Below, in pieces: positions 1-8,820 of a stretch of DNA of 64,000 bases. Where the stretch lies: NCBI RefSeq assembly GCF_902804485.1, contig NZ_CADCST010000078.1, positions 62,001 to 126,000 of the forward strand, given 5' to 3'. Source of the DNA: Flavobacterium collinsii (GTDB lineage: Bacteria; Bacteroidota; Bacteroidia; Flavobacteriales; Flavobacteriaceae). The first letter of the stretch is position 1. Each line of letters begins with the position of its first letter. The translations under genes were made by a program, and so were the position numbers. The notes under the pieces are model-generated. The model did not search any database, was not told the origin of the DNA, and saw only the letters and a program-made list of their open reading frames with translations.

Positions 1-2
1 AA

Positions 3-479
3 ACTTTACAGCCGTTACAGAAAAAGGAAATTCCATTATATGTAAAATCATTTATCAATCCACTTTTAAAAGGAACCTGTGTTTCTAAAGGTGTTGATCT
101 GGAACCACAATATCCTTGCTTTATCGTAAAAAGAAATCAGCTTTTAATTTCATTATCGTCTATCGATTTTTCTTTTATAATGGAAGAAAACATCAGTGAG
201 ATTTTTGCGTTGTTTCACCAATTCAAAATAAAGGTAAATCTGATTCAGAATTCGGCGATTAGTTTTTCGGTTTGTGTCGAAGATAAATTTGAAAACTTCA
301 ATGAGTTGAATGCAATCCTTTCGAAGAAATTCAAAGTAGATTTTAGTGAGAACGTAACTTTGTATACTATTCGTCATTTTACAGAACAGGCAGCTCAAAC
401 AGTAGAAGAAAACAAGGCCGTTTTATTAAAACAGGTAAGCCGCGAAACGATACAAATTGTGACCAAAGAGATCAACTAA
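3..479 (+). CDS. Aspartate kinase, C-terminal part (5' end outside window)
   Basis: The reading frame is open from the left edge and ends at TAA 477-479, giving 158 residues. The segment beginning TLQPLQKKEIPLYVKSFINP and followed by KGTCVS is the conserved stretch of aspartokinases that links the catalytic domain to the regulatory ACT domains; the remainder reads as tandem ACT folds. The enzyme phosphorylates aspartate as the first step towards lysine, threonine, methionine and diaminopimelate. There is no fused homoserine dehydrogenase domain, because the protein stops after the ACT region, so this is the monofunctional type. An ATG at 180 is only an internal methionine. The gene ends just before a bidirectional terminator shared with the convergent outer-membrane protein gene. 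Confidence 0.85.
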   Translation, partial: TLQPLQKKEIPLYVKSFINPLLKGTCVSKGVDLEPQYPCFIVKRNQLLISLSSIDFSFIMEENISEIFALFHQFKIKVNLIQNSAISFSVCVEDKFENFNELNAILSKKFKVDFSENVTLYTIRHFTEQAAQTVEENKAVLLKQVSRETIQIVTKEIN

Positions 480-522
480 GCTTTCTCGTTTATAAAGTTA
501 ATTATATCAATTCAACATATTT

Positions 523-552
523 AAAAGGTTTCACTTAGCTGTGAAACCTTTT
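523..552. terminator. Bidirectional intrinsic terminator
   Basis: A perfect 12-bp stem (AAAAGGTTTCAC at 523-534 pairing with 541-552) has a 6-nt loop, with A runs on the left and T runs on the right. It sits between the converging aspartate kinase and outer-membrane protein genes, so it can stop transcription from both sides. Confidence 0.85.
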
Positions 553-558
553 TTACTT

Positions 559-2736
559 TTATCTTGCCCTATTATTTTCGCTTTGTTCGATCTCTGTTTT
601 CTTAAATGCCTGTTTCTTTGAATTTCCGAAGCTATATGTTGCTATCAACCTAAAATAATTTGTTGTATAGGTTCTGTGATAATAGATTTCGGTTTGTCCA
701 ACATTGTAATTTCCTGAAACCATAAATTTATGAAAGATGTCATTGGCTGTAAAATTGAGTTTTAGAGCCTCTTTAAAAAAGTTTCTTTCAATTCCAATAG
801 TTACTGTCGACCGATTATTATCATGGCCCAATCCGTAGCTTCTATCTCCCAAATACCAGGCAAGCAACTGAATTTTGAAAAGATTTGGGATTGTAAACGT
901 ATTGTTCGAATACAAATAGACCTGAGGTTTTACCGCACCTAACACGTACGAGTAAACATTATCAAAGGCTTTACTATAATTAATACTTATAGTATTGGTA
1001 GAGTTCCACCATTTATTTGCAAATGACCTTGAAAGCGAACCGAAAAAACCATTTTCTTTTTCTAAATTTAAGGATCTCAAAATATAACTATTTGGGTTAT
1101 CACCTCGCAAAGCGGCTCCTGAAATAGGATCGATTTTATAGGTATAACCTACTCTAAAATCAAACTTTTTATATAGGGCACCAATTTCAAAAGCATGAAC
1201 TTTTTCGGGTAATAAACTAGGATTTCCTTCTATGGTCGTAAACGGATCCTGATAAATAACAAACGGATTCAAGGCCTGATATCTTGGTCTTGTTATTCTG
1301 GAAACGTAAGACGCATTTAACTTTAAATCATCTGAAACGGCAATATTTAAGAGAACATTCGGAAAAAAATTAAAGTAGTTTCTACTAAAACTCTTACTTC
1401 CGTTTGCATTTGTATATAACTTATAACTTGTGTTTTCGGTTCTTGCGCCAATCGAAAAATTGATTTTCTCTCCTAATGTGCTTCCGTAATTAAAATAGGC
1501 CGCACTAATTTTTTCTGTATAGCTAAAATCGCTTGAAAGTTTATCATCAAACTCAAAATCCATACTATTTCCGTCTGTCACTAAAAAATCTGTACCTGAT
1601 TTTATAGTCGCGTAACTCACTTTTGCACCAATTTCTAACTTTGTTTTTTCATTTATTTTTTTTGAATAATCTGCTTGCGCTGCAATTATATTAATGGTAT
1701 TACCAACATTATTTTTCAAATATTTCTCTCCATCAATTTCATCAACAATACTATTCTCTTCGATAAAATCTTTTATAGTTTGGTTATAATTAGAATATTG
1801 TGTCCCTATAAATACTGATGAACCGAGATCATCGGTTATTAAATTATAGTTTAAATTGAGGAATTGATTGAGTGAGACATCGTTTTTAGCAATATCGGTC
1901 GCATAAAAAGCAGTATCCGCATTATTTGTTATCGCATTTCTGCTTTCAACTGTTCCTCCCAAATCCCCTATATTTCCACTATAAACGAATGACATATATC
2001 CTTTTTCAGAAAAATTATACTGTAATCCCAGTCCGTAATTAGAATAATTATTAAAGCGTCTTTTCCAATCTGTCGTTAGTTCTGATCTCATATATTCATC
2101 CGGATTTGGTCTTAATCTGGTGGTATATAATAATTCTCTGTTTCGACCCAATTGCAATCCATAATTAGTTATAAACGAAAATTTTCCTTTTGTATAATTA
2201 AAATCGAGAAGCGTATTCGTACTCATTCCGGCAAATTCTGAAATGGTAAAGTGCTGACTTGCGCTTCCTAATATTCCGTTTTCGATACTTTTTTTGGTAA
2301 TAATATTAATAACCGCTTTTCCTTCGGCATCATATTTTGAGGTTGGGTTTGAGATTACTTCGATCTTTAGAATTTGCGAAACCGGGATTGCCGCAAAACG
2401 TTCGTAATTAATCAAAATTCCGTTGAGATAAATAATAGCTTCTCCTTTTCCGAGAACACTTATTTGTCCTTCGGCAACAATAACATTGGGAACCCTGCTC
2501 AATAATTCGTTGACCGAACTACTTGTCGAAAGCAACGTGTTGGCAACGTTTACATCAAGCGTTCCATTTGCTGCATATTTCACTAAGGATGCCTGTCTTT
2601 TAATAACCACTTCGTTTAATTCATTATTAGGTGTTGCAACCTTTTCCTGAACTGATTTTGAAGATTGGGCGTTTGCAGTAATAGCATAAGGAATCATGCA
2701 ATACATGTAAATAAAAATGGTAACTGGAAATCTCAT
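559..2736 (-). CDS. TonB-receptor-like outer-membrane beta-barrel protein (OMP_b-brl_3 type)
   Basis: This 725-residue protein has an N-terminal hydrophobic export signal ending near ANAQ (residue 24). It is followed by a plug-like domain (about 35-150) with ELNEVVIKRQ, VNELLSRVPNV and YLNGILINYERFAAIPVSQILKIEVISNP. These are hallmarks of TonB-dependent receptor plugs. The remainder is alternating aromatic/polar beta strands, as in the outer-membrane beta-barrel family PF14905. Unlike most relatives it has no N-terminal carboxypeptidase-regulatory-like domain, and there is no SusD partner next door. The substrate cannot be read from sequence. The next gene upstream on the same strand encodes a membrane-bound AraC-type regulator, which may control it. 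A near-consensus GACTTTTG lies at 2773-2780 on the minus strand. Confidence 0.8.
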   Translation of the reverse strand: MRFPVTIFIYMYCMIPYAITANAQSSKSVQEKVATPNNELNEVVIKRQASLVKYAANGTLDVNVANTLLSTSSSVNELLSRVPNVIVAEGQISVLGKGEAIIYLNGILINYERFAAIPVSQILKIEVISNPTSKYDAEGKAVINIITKKSIENGILGSASQHFTISEFAGMSTNTLLDFNYTKGKFSFITNYGLQLGRNRELLYTTRLRPNPDEYMRSELTTDWKRRFNNYSNYGLGLQYNFSEKGYMSFVYSGNIGDLGGTVESRNAITNNADTAFYATDIAKNDVSLNQFLNLNYNLITDDLGSSVFIGTQYSNYNQTIKDFIEENSIVDEIDGEKYLKNNVGNTINIIAAQADYSKKINEKTKLEIGAKVSYATIKSGTDFLVTDGNSMDFEFDDKLSSDFSYTEKISAAYFNYGSTLGEKINFSIGARTENTSYKLYTNANGSKSFSRNYFNFFPNVLLNIAVSDDLKLNASYVSRITRPRYQALNPFVIYQDPFTTIEGNPSLLPEKVHAFEIGALYKKFDFRVGYTYKIDPISGAALRGDNPNSYILRSLNLEKENGFFGSLSRSFANKWWNSTNTISINYSKAFDNVYSYVLGAVKPQVYLYSNNTFTIPNLFKIQLLAWYLGDRSYGLGHDNNRSTVTIGIERNFFKEALKLNFTANDIFHKFMVSGNYNVGQTEIYYHRTYTTNYFRLIATYSFGNSKKQAFKKTEIEQSENNRAR

Positions 2737-2851
2737 GAATTTTGGCGATTAAAATTTGACTTATTTTTGAAGCAAAAGTCAGCTGTTAATCACAATATGA
2801 GGTAACCAAAACAAATATCAGGAGTACAAATTTATAAACTCACACTTTCTA

Positions 2852-3913
2852 TTAAGATCGTAAAGCCTGATTTTGATAATTAGAAGGGGTTGTTCCGGTA
2901 TACTTTTTAAAGGCAGCAAAAAACGTCGATTTAGAATTAAAACCCACATCGTAGCCAATAGATTCTAAGGTAAGTTTATCGTTTAAAGCTATAATTTCGC
3001 AAGCTTCTTTTATTCTAAACTCATTTACAAAACTGGTAAAGTTCTTACCAAGATTATTATTTAAAAGTTGGGATAATTGATGACTTGATATATTTATTTC
3101 TTTAGACAAATCCTGTAATGTAAGATTAGGATTTTTATACAATACTTTTTCATTCATTACACTTTCAAGTTTTTGTGCAAAGATTTCGGCTTCGGCCGAA
3201 TTTATTTTTTTACCGGAATTCTTTGATCCGTTTAATAAAAACAAATCATCGGTTTTTTTGCGATATAAAAGGATAGAAATAATTAAATAGAAAAGAAGAG
3301 AAAAAACAATTGCTCCACTAATATAAGTAGCAGCCGGACCACGCATTATGGCAAGAAAATAAAAAAAGAACAAAAGGAAATTTCCCAGAAAAAGCGTCCC
3401 AAACCACATTTCTGATGGAGTTTCTTTGTGTTTCCTGCTTATGATTTTTTGTAGAATACCTTTAATCATAAATCCGGAAACAACAACATAAATAAACCAT
3501 TGAAAATAAATAGCTTTTACAAAATACGTTCTCCACAGTTCGGGATAATATTCGTAAGGATATAAAAATCCGATTGTACCTATAAACAAAGCCCAAAACA
3601 AAAGAATGAGTTTCCAGGATTTTGGCATTATATTAATTTCAGCAACGGCTGATTTCAGGAAATAATACAAACACGGACCAATAAAGAAACAAGCAGTTAA
3701 CCCAACTTGTAAATACATTTTTGGCAACGTGGGATGAAAATACACAAACACCGATTTTCCAATTCGGATGCTTAGTGCGAATAATAATGCTCCCAAAAAA
3801 TAATTGGTCAGGAACTTTTTCGTGGTAAAGAAGAAGAAATACACACTTAAAATAACTCCATTAAAAACTCCTAATGCACTGAAAAAAAATAAAAGCTCCT
3901 TACCGGTGTCCAT
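2852..3913 (-). CDS. AraC-family regulator with N-terminal multi-pass membrane domain
   Basis: The protein has 353 residues. Residues 1-215 form about seven hydrophobic helices, such as ELLFFFSALGVFNGVILSVYF at the N-terminus. Residues 245-350 are an AraC-type DNA-binding domain with two helix-turn-helices (LTLQDLSKEINISSHQLSQLLNN, then LTLESIGYDVGFNSKSTFFAAFKKYTG) ending TTPSNYQ. This layout is a common one-component sensor in Bacteroidota: the membrane part senses a signal and the tail binds DNA directly. The ATG at 3911-3913 follows a perfect TAGCTTTG promoter element on the minus strand (3937-3944). The outer-membrane barrel gene 115 bp downstream on the same strand is the obvious candidate target; that link is inference. 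Confidence 0.88.
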   Translation of the reverse strand: MDTGKELLFFFSALGVFNGVILSVYFFFFTTKKFLTNYFLGALLFALSIRIGKSVFVYFHPTLPKMYLQVGLTACFFIGPCLYYFLKSAVAEINIMPKSWKLILLFWALFIGTIGFLYPYEYYPELWRTYFVKAIYFQWFIYVVVSGFMIKGILQKIISRKHKETPSEMWFGTLFLGNFLLFFFYFLAIMRGPAATYISGAIVFSLLFYLIISILLYRKKTDDLFLLNGSKNSGKKINSAEAEIFAQKLESVMNEKVLYKNPNLTLQDLSKEINISSHQLSQLLNNNLGKNFTSFVNEFRIKEACEIIALNDKLTLESIGYDVGFNSKSTFFAAFKKYTGTTPSNYQNQALRS

Positions 3914-3936
3914 AATTTAAGTTTGTTTTATTCCCA

Positions 3937-3944
3937 CAAAGCTA
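3937..3944 (-). promoter_or_regulatory. TAnnTTTG promoter element of the AraC-type gene
   Basis: TAGCTTTG on the minus strand matches the Bacteroidota -7 consensus TAnnTTTG exactly and lies 23 bp upstream of the ATG at 3913. Confidence 0.55.
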
Positions 3945-3959
3945 AAAAAAAATATGTCT

Positions 3960-4307
3960 TTAATGTCTTTTATCCCTTTTCAGATTCTTAATTACTTTTC
4001 TCAGTTCTTTTATTCGTTCTTCATATTGTTTGATTACTTTATCAGATAATTGAACCCCGGTTTCTACGGAAAGTTTTTCTTTTCGATCTACATCCAATTT
4101 TAAATCTTCGACTTTCAATAATTCTTCCGGTGCTATTTTGAAAATCTCACAGATTTTTAGAATATGATTAGCCCATGAACTACTTTCACCGCTTTCCATC
4201 CTGGCATAAGCCGATTGTGAAATATGAAGGCAATCTGCCACTTCTTCCTGCGACAGTTTTTTATTCTTCCGAAGTATTTTAAGCTTGTTTCCTACAAGAA
4301 TATTCAT
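3960..4307 (-). CDS. XRE-family helix-turn-helix regulator
   Basis: About 115 residues from the ATG at 4305-4307; a longer frame to 4346 exists, but its extra 13 residues do not look conserved. Residues 3-60 are a Cro/C1-type HTH (GNKLKILRKNKKLSQEEVADCLHISQSAYARMESG), followed by a helix typical of SinR-like regulators (ILKICEIFKIAPEELL). The tail is a charged coiled coil (VIKQYEERIKELRKVIKNLKRDKRH) that could mediate dimerisation. It is divergent from the small-protein and DUF5808 cluster to its right, separated by an AT-rich gap, so local control of that cluster is possible but unproven. Confidence 0.82.
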   Translation of the reverse strand: MNILVGNKLKILRKNKKLSQEEVADCLHISQSAYARMESGESSSWANHILKICEIFKIAPEELLKVEDLKLDVDRKEKLSVETGVQLSDKVIKQYEERIKELRKVIKNLKRDKRH

Positions 4308-4542
4308 GGTTAAGCAAAGTTTTCCGTCCAAAACAATAGAGGACACTTTTATAAATATATACTCACAAAAATTACATTTTTTTAAAACAAAAAAAATAGC
4401 CTCTAATTTCTTATTAAAAATACCCGAAAATCACATAATATAAAACCTTATAAAATACTAAATTGGTCCCACCAAAAAACAAATAAATAACACTATGTGT
4501 ACAATCGGAATAACCATCTGATCAACACTAAAACCAAAAACT

Positions 4543-4623
4543 ATGACTCGTCCTGTCTTATTCCTTTGCCTTTTAATCATTATTATAGCCTTAGGGTATC
4601 GCTTTAGCAAAAAAAACACCTAG
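4543..4623 (+). CDS. Tiny hydrophobic membrane peptide (26 aa)
   Basis: ATG 4543 to TAG 4621-4623 encodes MTRPVLFLCLLIIIIALGYR followed by a short basic tail. That is one clean transmembrane helix of about 17 residues with positive ends. It is too short for routine gene callers. It lies 53 bp before the DUF5808 gene on the same strand, which also carries a single membrane helix, and a third single- or double-helix protein follows. Support is only the reading frame and composition, so it may be a chance frame. Confidence 0.35.
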   Translation: MTRPVLFLCLLIIIIALGYRFSKKNT

Positions 4624-4676
4624 ACTATTTTATCACAGTTGCCCCACCTGATAAAAAAACTTAGACTTTTAAAATA

Positions 4677-4907
4677 ATGGATTTCAATACTGAACCTACA
4701 AAAGAGACCCAAAACAAATGGAACCGTGATCCAAACAATTGGATTTTGGGAATTTTCTATTACAACCCTCAGGACAAAAGATTGTTCCCTTCAAAAAGAA
4801 TCAAACTACTTGGATGGACGATAAATTTTGCAAACCCTAATTCGATATGCGCTGCTATTGCAGTAATCGCCTTCGTATTAATTCTCATAGGAAATTCTAA
4901 ACCATAA
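4677..4907 (+). CDS. DUF5808 domain small membrane protein
   Basis: A 76-residue protein. Residues 14-56 (KWNRDPNNWILGIFYYNPQDKRLFPSKR, then LGWTINFANP) match the DUF5808 signature: a Trp-rich WxLGxFYYNPxDxRxF block followed by GWTxNFA. Residues 57-73 form one transmembrane helix (ICAAIAVIAFVLILIG). The function of the family is unknown; members often sit at the C-terminus of DUF1648-type membrane proteins or stand alone beside small regulators. Here an XRE regulator is nearby on the other strand. Confidence 0.75.
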   Translation: MDFNTEPTKETQNKWNRDPNNWILGIFYYNPQDKRLFPSKRIKLLGWTINFANPNSICAAIAVIAFVLILIGNSKP

Positions 4908-4952
4908 TCTCAAAACAACTAATTGCTGTTTTTTTAACCCTTCATTGAAAAC

Positions 4953-5123
4953 ATGAAATTCTTTATCTTCAAATATAGCATTGCAATTGCAAGCTGTCTT
5001 TATCTTGCCTACTTTTTTTACAATCCGGAGCGTACGGGGAACATGATCAAAATGGGCACTGCGCTTGTTTTGGCGCTTTCTATTTTTATTACGATGTGCA
5101 ATCAGATCAAGAGCAGAAGATAG
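4953..5123 (+). CDS. Small membrane protein, two predicted helices (56 aa)
   Basis: ATG 4953 to TAG 5121-5123 encodes 56 residues with two hydrophobic segments (about 4-22 and 34-48) separated by a short polar loop containing NPERTG, and a basic C-terminus QIKSRR. That is consistent with an N-in, C-in hairpin in the inner membrane. It follows the DUF5808 gene by 45 bp on the same strand. I do not recognise a family. Confidence 0.45.
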   Translation: MKFFIFKYSIAIASCLYLAYFFYNPERTGNMIKMGTALVLALSIFITMCNQIKSRR

Positions 5124-5325
5124 TGCCTGGACATAAGTATAAAAAGTAACACGAATTGGCACTAATTTCTTTGTGTAATTAATTTCATAATCAAGGTTAG
5201 CCTATTAAAACTTGTGCAAATTAATAGAATTTTACAATTGAACTAACATCCTCCGGGGCTGAATCACAGACGCATTATTTCCCAATTATAAATACTACTT
5301 TTGATTTTTGAGAGTTAAAGTATTT

Positions 5326-8300
5326 ATGTTAAAAAAATTACTGGTTCTAACATTTTTTATTTGGTTTTCCGGGCTTCAGGCTCAGGAAGCGATATCATCG
5401 TACAAAACCAAAAAAATAATTGCCAGCCGCGATACTATTCATCTTGAAGAAGTAAGTATCAATTCGGGATTCTTTCAGCTTTTCAATACCAAAAACGAAC
5501 CTCTCGATTCCTCCTTTTATAAAGTTGATTTTAAAAAAGGAACACTACTTCTAAATGAAAAACTGGCGACAACCGCAGATACTTTAATCGTAAATTATTT
5601 AAAATATCCTGATTTTCTAACCCGGGAATATACCTTATACAAATCAAATCAGGTCGTATCAAATGACATTGGCTCTGAAAAGTTATATAAAATTGATAAC
5701 GCTGTGGTAAAAAAAGTAACTCCTTTTGATGGTTTAAATACTTCGGGAAGTATTACAAGAGGACTCACCGTTGGAAATAACCAAAACACAGTTTTAAACT
5801 CCAATCTGGATTTGCAGATTACGGGAAAAATATCAGACAAAATCAGTTTACGGGCTTCACTGCAAGACAGTAATATTCCGCTTCAGGATGGTGGTTATTC
5901 TCAAAAACTGGATCAGTTTGACAATATATTCATGGAGCTTTTTACGGATGACTGGAACATACGGGCAGGAGATGTTTTTTTAGAAAACAGAAAAACCCAG
6001 TTTTTAAATTTCAATAAAAAAGTTCAGGGACTTTCTGCCAGCTTTAACTTTGGTACAGAAGAAAGTAAAACCAATATTTTCGCTTCGGTAGCTTTTGTAA
6101 AAGGACAATATGCCAAAAGTACTTTTACTGGTCAGGAAGGAAATCAGGGGCCTTATAAATTAAAAGGACAAAATGGAGAATTGTATGTTCTTGTCATTTC
6201 GGGTTCAGAGCGCGTTTATGTAAATGGCGTTTTATTGAAACGCGGAGAAAACAACGATTATGTGATCGATTATAATGCCGGAGAGATTACTTTCACCTCT
6301 CTTTTTACGATTACTTCCGAAATGCGAATCAATGTAGAATATCAATATTCTGAGCGAAACTACAACAGGCTCGTGACCTACGCAGGCGGAACACATCAAA
6401 ACAAAAACTGGAGTTTTGGCGGTTATCTTTATTCGGAGAATGACATGAAAAATCAGCCTTTACAGCAAAACCTGTCAACAGCTCAGGTTCAGGTTTTGAG
6501 CCAGGCCGGAGATGATACAAATTTAATGAAAGCACCATCAGCATATGAAGATACTTATGCCGACAATAAAATACTGTATAAAAAAAAATTAGTCAATTCT
6601 GTCGAAATTTATGAATATTCAAAGGATGTGAGCACTGTTTTATACAACGTAAAATTTAGTCTTGTCGGAAACAATACGGGTAATTACATCATTCAGAACA
6701 ACAATTCTGTAGAGCGCATTTACGAGTATGTACCTCCTGTTAATGGAGTCCTACAAGGAAATTATGAGCCGATTGTGAATCTGATTGCACCAATTAAATT
6801 ACAGGTAGCTACTTTTTTAGGAAAATACAATCCGGACGAAAAAACTCTGGTTGACTTCGAAATTGCAATAAGCAACAATGACAAAAACCTGTTCTCAAAA
6901 ATAGATGACGCTAATAATGACGGTATCGCTATTAAAACCAATATTAAAAAACGTCTTTTTACTCGAGACTGGACATTAGATGCCTTTGCCAACTATCAAT
7001 TTGTTCAGGAGGATTTTAGATCTGTAGAACGTTTGTACAATATCGAGTTTAATCGCGACTGGAACTTAAACGAAACTCTTTTAGGAAACCAAAGTATGTT
7101 AATCACTGGATTAAATTTTGATTTATTTACTAAGAAGGAAACGTCCAATATTGGCTTGTTTACCTACCAATTTGAGAAATTAGATTATTCAGAGAGTTAT
7201 TCCGGATCGCGTCATACCACAACGGCATTGTTTAAGCTGCAACACTGGACCATCGAAAATCAGGGTAGCTTCCTGAATTCAGATGCTACAAATTCTACTT
7301 CAAAGTTTATACGAAACCAAACCAGAACCAAGTATCATTTTGGCAAAAACTGGGTTGGGGCAAGTATGCAGTTAGAAAACAATCAGCAGCGAAATAAAAT
7401 CACCAATCAATTTTCGGCATTAAGCCAAAGATTCTCAGAATATGGTGCCTTTATTGGTCGTGGTGACAGTACTAAGGTTTTTGTGGAAATTGGCTATCTG
7501 CAACGCCGAAACGACAGTTTGCAAAATGGATTTTTACAACACGTAAACAACTCTCAAACCTATTTCTTAAAATCGAAATTAATTCAGAATAGAAAAACAG
7601 ACCTAGCTGTATATGCCAGCTATCGCAAATTAGATTTCACTGATGCAGCCCGAAAAAATGAGCCCACATTAAATTCCCGAATACTATATAATGATCGTTT
7701 TTTCAATCAGCTGCTGCAAATTGGAACCACCTATGAAACCAGTTCAGGAACGATTGCCCAACAGGAGTTTACCTATATTGAAGTTCCGACGGGTCAGGGT
7801 GTTTATACCTGGAACGATTACAACGGAAACGGAATTCAGGAACTCGAAGAATTTGAAATTGCTGCCTTTCCCGATCAGGCGCGGTTTATTAGAATCTTTC
7901 TGCCCAATCGGATTTATATCAAAACCAATCAAAATAAATTCTCTCAATCTATGGCCCTAAATCCATTGCAATGGCAGAACGAAACCGGTTTTAAAAAACT
8001 CCTGTCCTACTTTTACAATCAGACTTCCTTCATTATGGATCGCAAAGTAAAAAGTCAGGGAGAACGTCTGGAATTGAATCCGTTTTATTCTTCAGAAGAA
8101 AATATTCTGGGACTTAATTCGAGTTTCAGAAATAGTTTGTACTACAATCGGGGCAAACAAAAACATTCTGTTACCTATACTTATTTGGTCAATAAAGGCA
8201 AAAACCTGCTTTCGATTGGATCGCAAAATGTTCAAAACAATTCACATCAATTGCAATACACACATTTGTATCAAAAAAGCTGGCTGTTTAACTTCTTTAC

Positions 8301-8757
8301 CAAAACGATTAAAACCGACCTGGTTTCTGAAGATTTTGTCGAAAAAAACTATGCTATCACGGGCTACCAAATGGCTCCCAAAGTGAGTTATTTGTTCTCA
8401 AAAAACACCAGTCTGGATTTCTTTTTTGAGTTTCAGAACAAAGAAAATCAGATAGGAAACTTTGAAACTCTGGTTCAAAATCGATTGGGGACTTCTTTTT
8501 CGTTTGCGGGAGAGAAAAAAATAACGGTTAATGGAGAATTTTCTTTTTATCAGAATAAATTCACAGGAAATGAATTTTCATCTGTCGGTTTTCAAATGCT
8601 TGAAGGACTTCAGGCAGGGCAAAATCTGGTGTGGAAGTTTCTTTTACAAAAAAACATCACACAGTTTTTAGATGTGAATTTAAATTATCAGGGACGAAAA
8701 AGTGAGACAGGCTCCGTGGTTCACACCGGAAACATACAGCTTCGCGCTTATTTTTAA
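5326..8757 (+). CDS. Very large outer-membrane beta-barrel protein, function unknown
   Basis: 1143 residues from the ATG at 5326. A TTG at 5308 also opens the frame, but the ATG gives a textbook signal peptide, MLKKLLVLTFFIWFSGLQAQ. After a beta-rich N-terminal part, residues of about 140-350 carry blocks resembling those of large Bacteroidota translocons and ushers: GSITRGLTVGNNQN, LQITGKISDKISLRASLQD, and then GSERVYVNGVLLKRGENNDY followed by IDYNAGEITFT. The last 700 residues alternate hydrophobic and polar positions with many aromatic residues and end LRAYF, a terminal aromatic typical of barrels. SprA, the T9SS translocon, shares this style of repeat but is about twice as long, so this is at most a distant relative. 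It is followed by the exported Lys/Ala-rich protein after 63 bp, probably in one transcript. Confidence 0.7.
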   Translation: MLKKLLVLTFFIWFSGLQAQEAISSYKTKKIIASRDTIHLEEVSINSGFFQLFNTKNEPLDSSFYKVDFKKGTLLLNEKLATTADTLIVNYLKYPDFLTREYTLYKSNQVVSNDIGSEKLYKIDNAVVKKVTPFDGLNTSGSITRGLTVGNNQNTVLNSNLDLQITGKISDKISLRASLQDSNIPLQDGGYSQKLDQFDNIFMELFTDDWNIRAGDVFLENRKTQFLNFNKKVQGLSASFNFGTEESKTNIFASVAFVKGQYAKSTFTGQEGNQGPYKLKGQNGELYVLVISGSERVYVNGVLLKRGENNDYVIDYNAGEITFTSLFTITSEMRINVEYQYSERNYNRLVTYAGGTHQNKNWSFGGYLYSENDMKNQPLQQNLSTAQVQVLSQAGDDTNLMKAPSAYEDTYADNKILYKKKLVNSVEIYEYSKDVSTVLYNVKFSLVGNNTGNYIIQNNNSVERIYEYVPPVNGVLQGNYEPIVNLIAPIKLQVATFLGKYNPDEKTLVDFEIAISNNDKNLFSKIDDANNDGIAIKTNIKKRLFTRDWTLDAFANYQFVQEDFRSVERLYNIEFNRDWNLNETLLGNQSMLITGLNFDLFTKKETSNIGLFTYQFEKLDYSESYSGSRHTTTALFKLQHWTIENQGSFLNSDATNSTSKFIRNQTRTKYHFGKNWVGASMQLENNQQRNKITNQFSALSQRFSEYGAFIGRGDSTKVFVEIGYLQRRNDSLQNGFLQHVNNSQTYFLKSKLIQNRKTDLAVYASYRKLDFTDAARKNEPTLNSRILYNDRFFNQLLQIGTTYETSSGTIAQQEFTYIEVPTGQGVYTWNDYNGNGIQELEEFEIAAFPDQARFIRIFLPNRIYIKTNQNKFSQSMALNPLQWQNETGFKKLLSYFYNQTSFIMDRKVKSQGERLELNPFYSSEENILGLNSSFRNSLYYNRGKQKHSVTYTYLVNKGKNLLSIGSQNVQNNSHQLQYTHLYQKSWLFNFFTKTIKTDLVSEDFVEKNYAITGYQMAPKVSYLFSKNTSLDFFFEFQNKENQIGNFETLVQNRLGTSFSFAGEKKITVNGEFSFYQNKFTGNEFSSVGFQMLEGLQAGQNLVWKFLLQKNITQFLDVNLNYQGRKSETGSVVHTGNIQLRAYF

Positions 8758-8820
8758 CACTTTACCGAAAACCTATTTAAAAATTGTTTAATTTTAATTG
8801 AAATTTAAACTTGTAACATT

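Noticed and set aside
5308..5326. TTG start 18 bp upstream for the large barrel protein
   Set aside because: The ATG at 5326 begins directly with a standard signal peptide; the extension would add MRVKVF before it without benefit.
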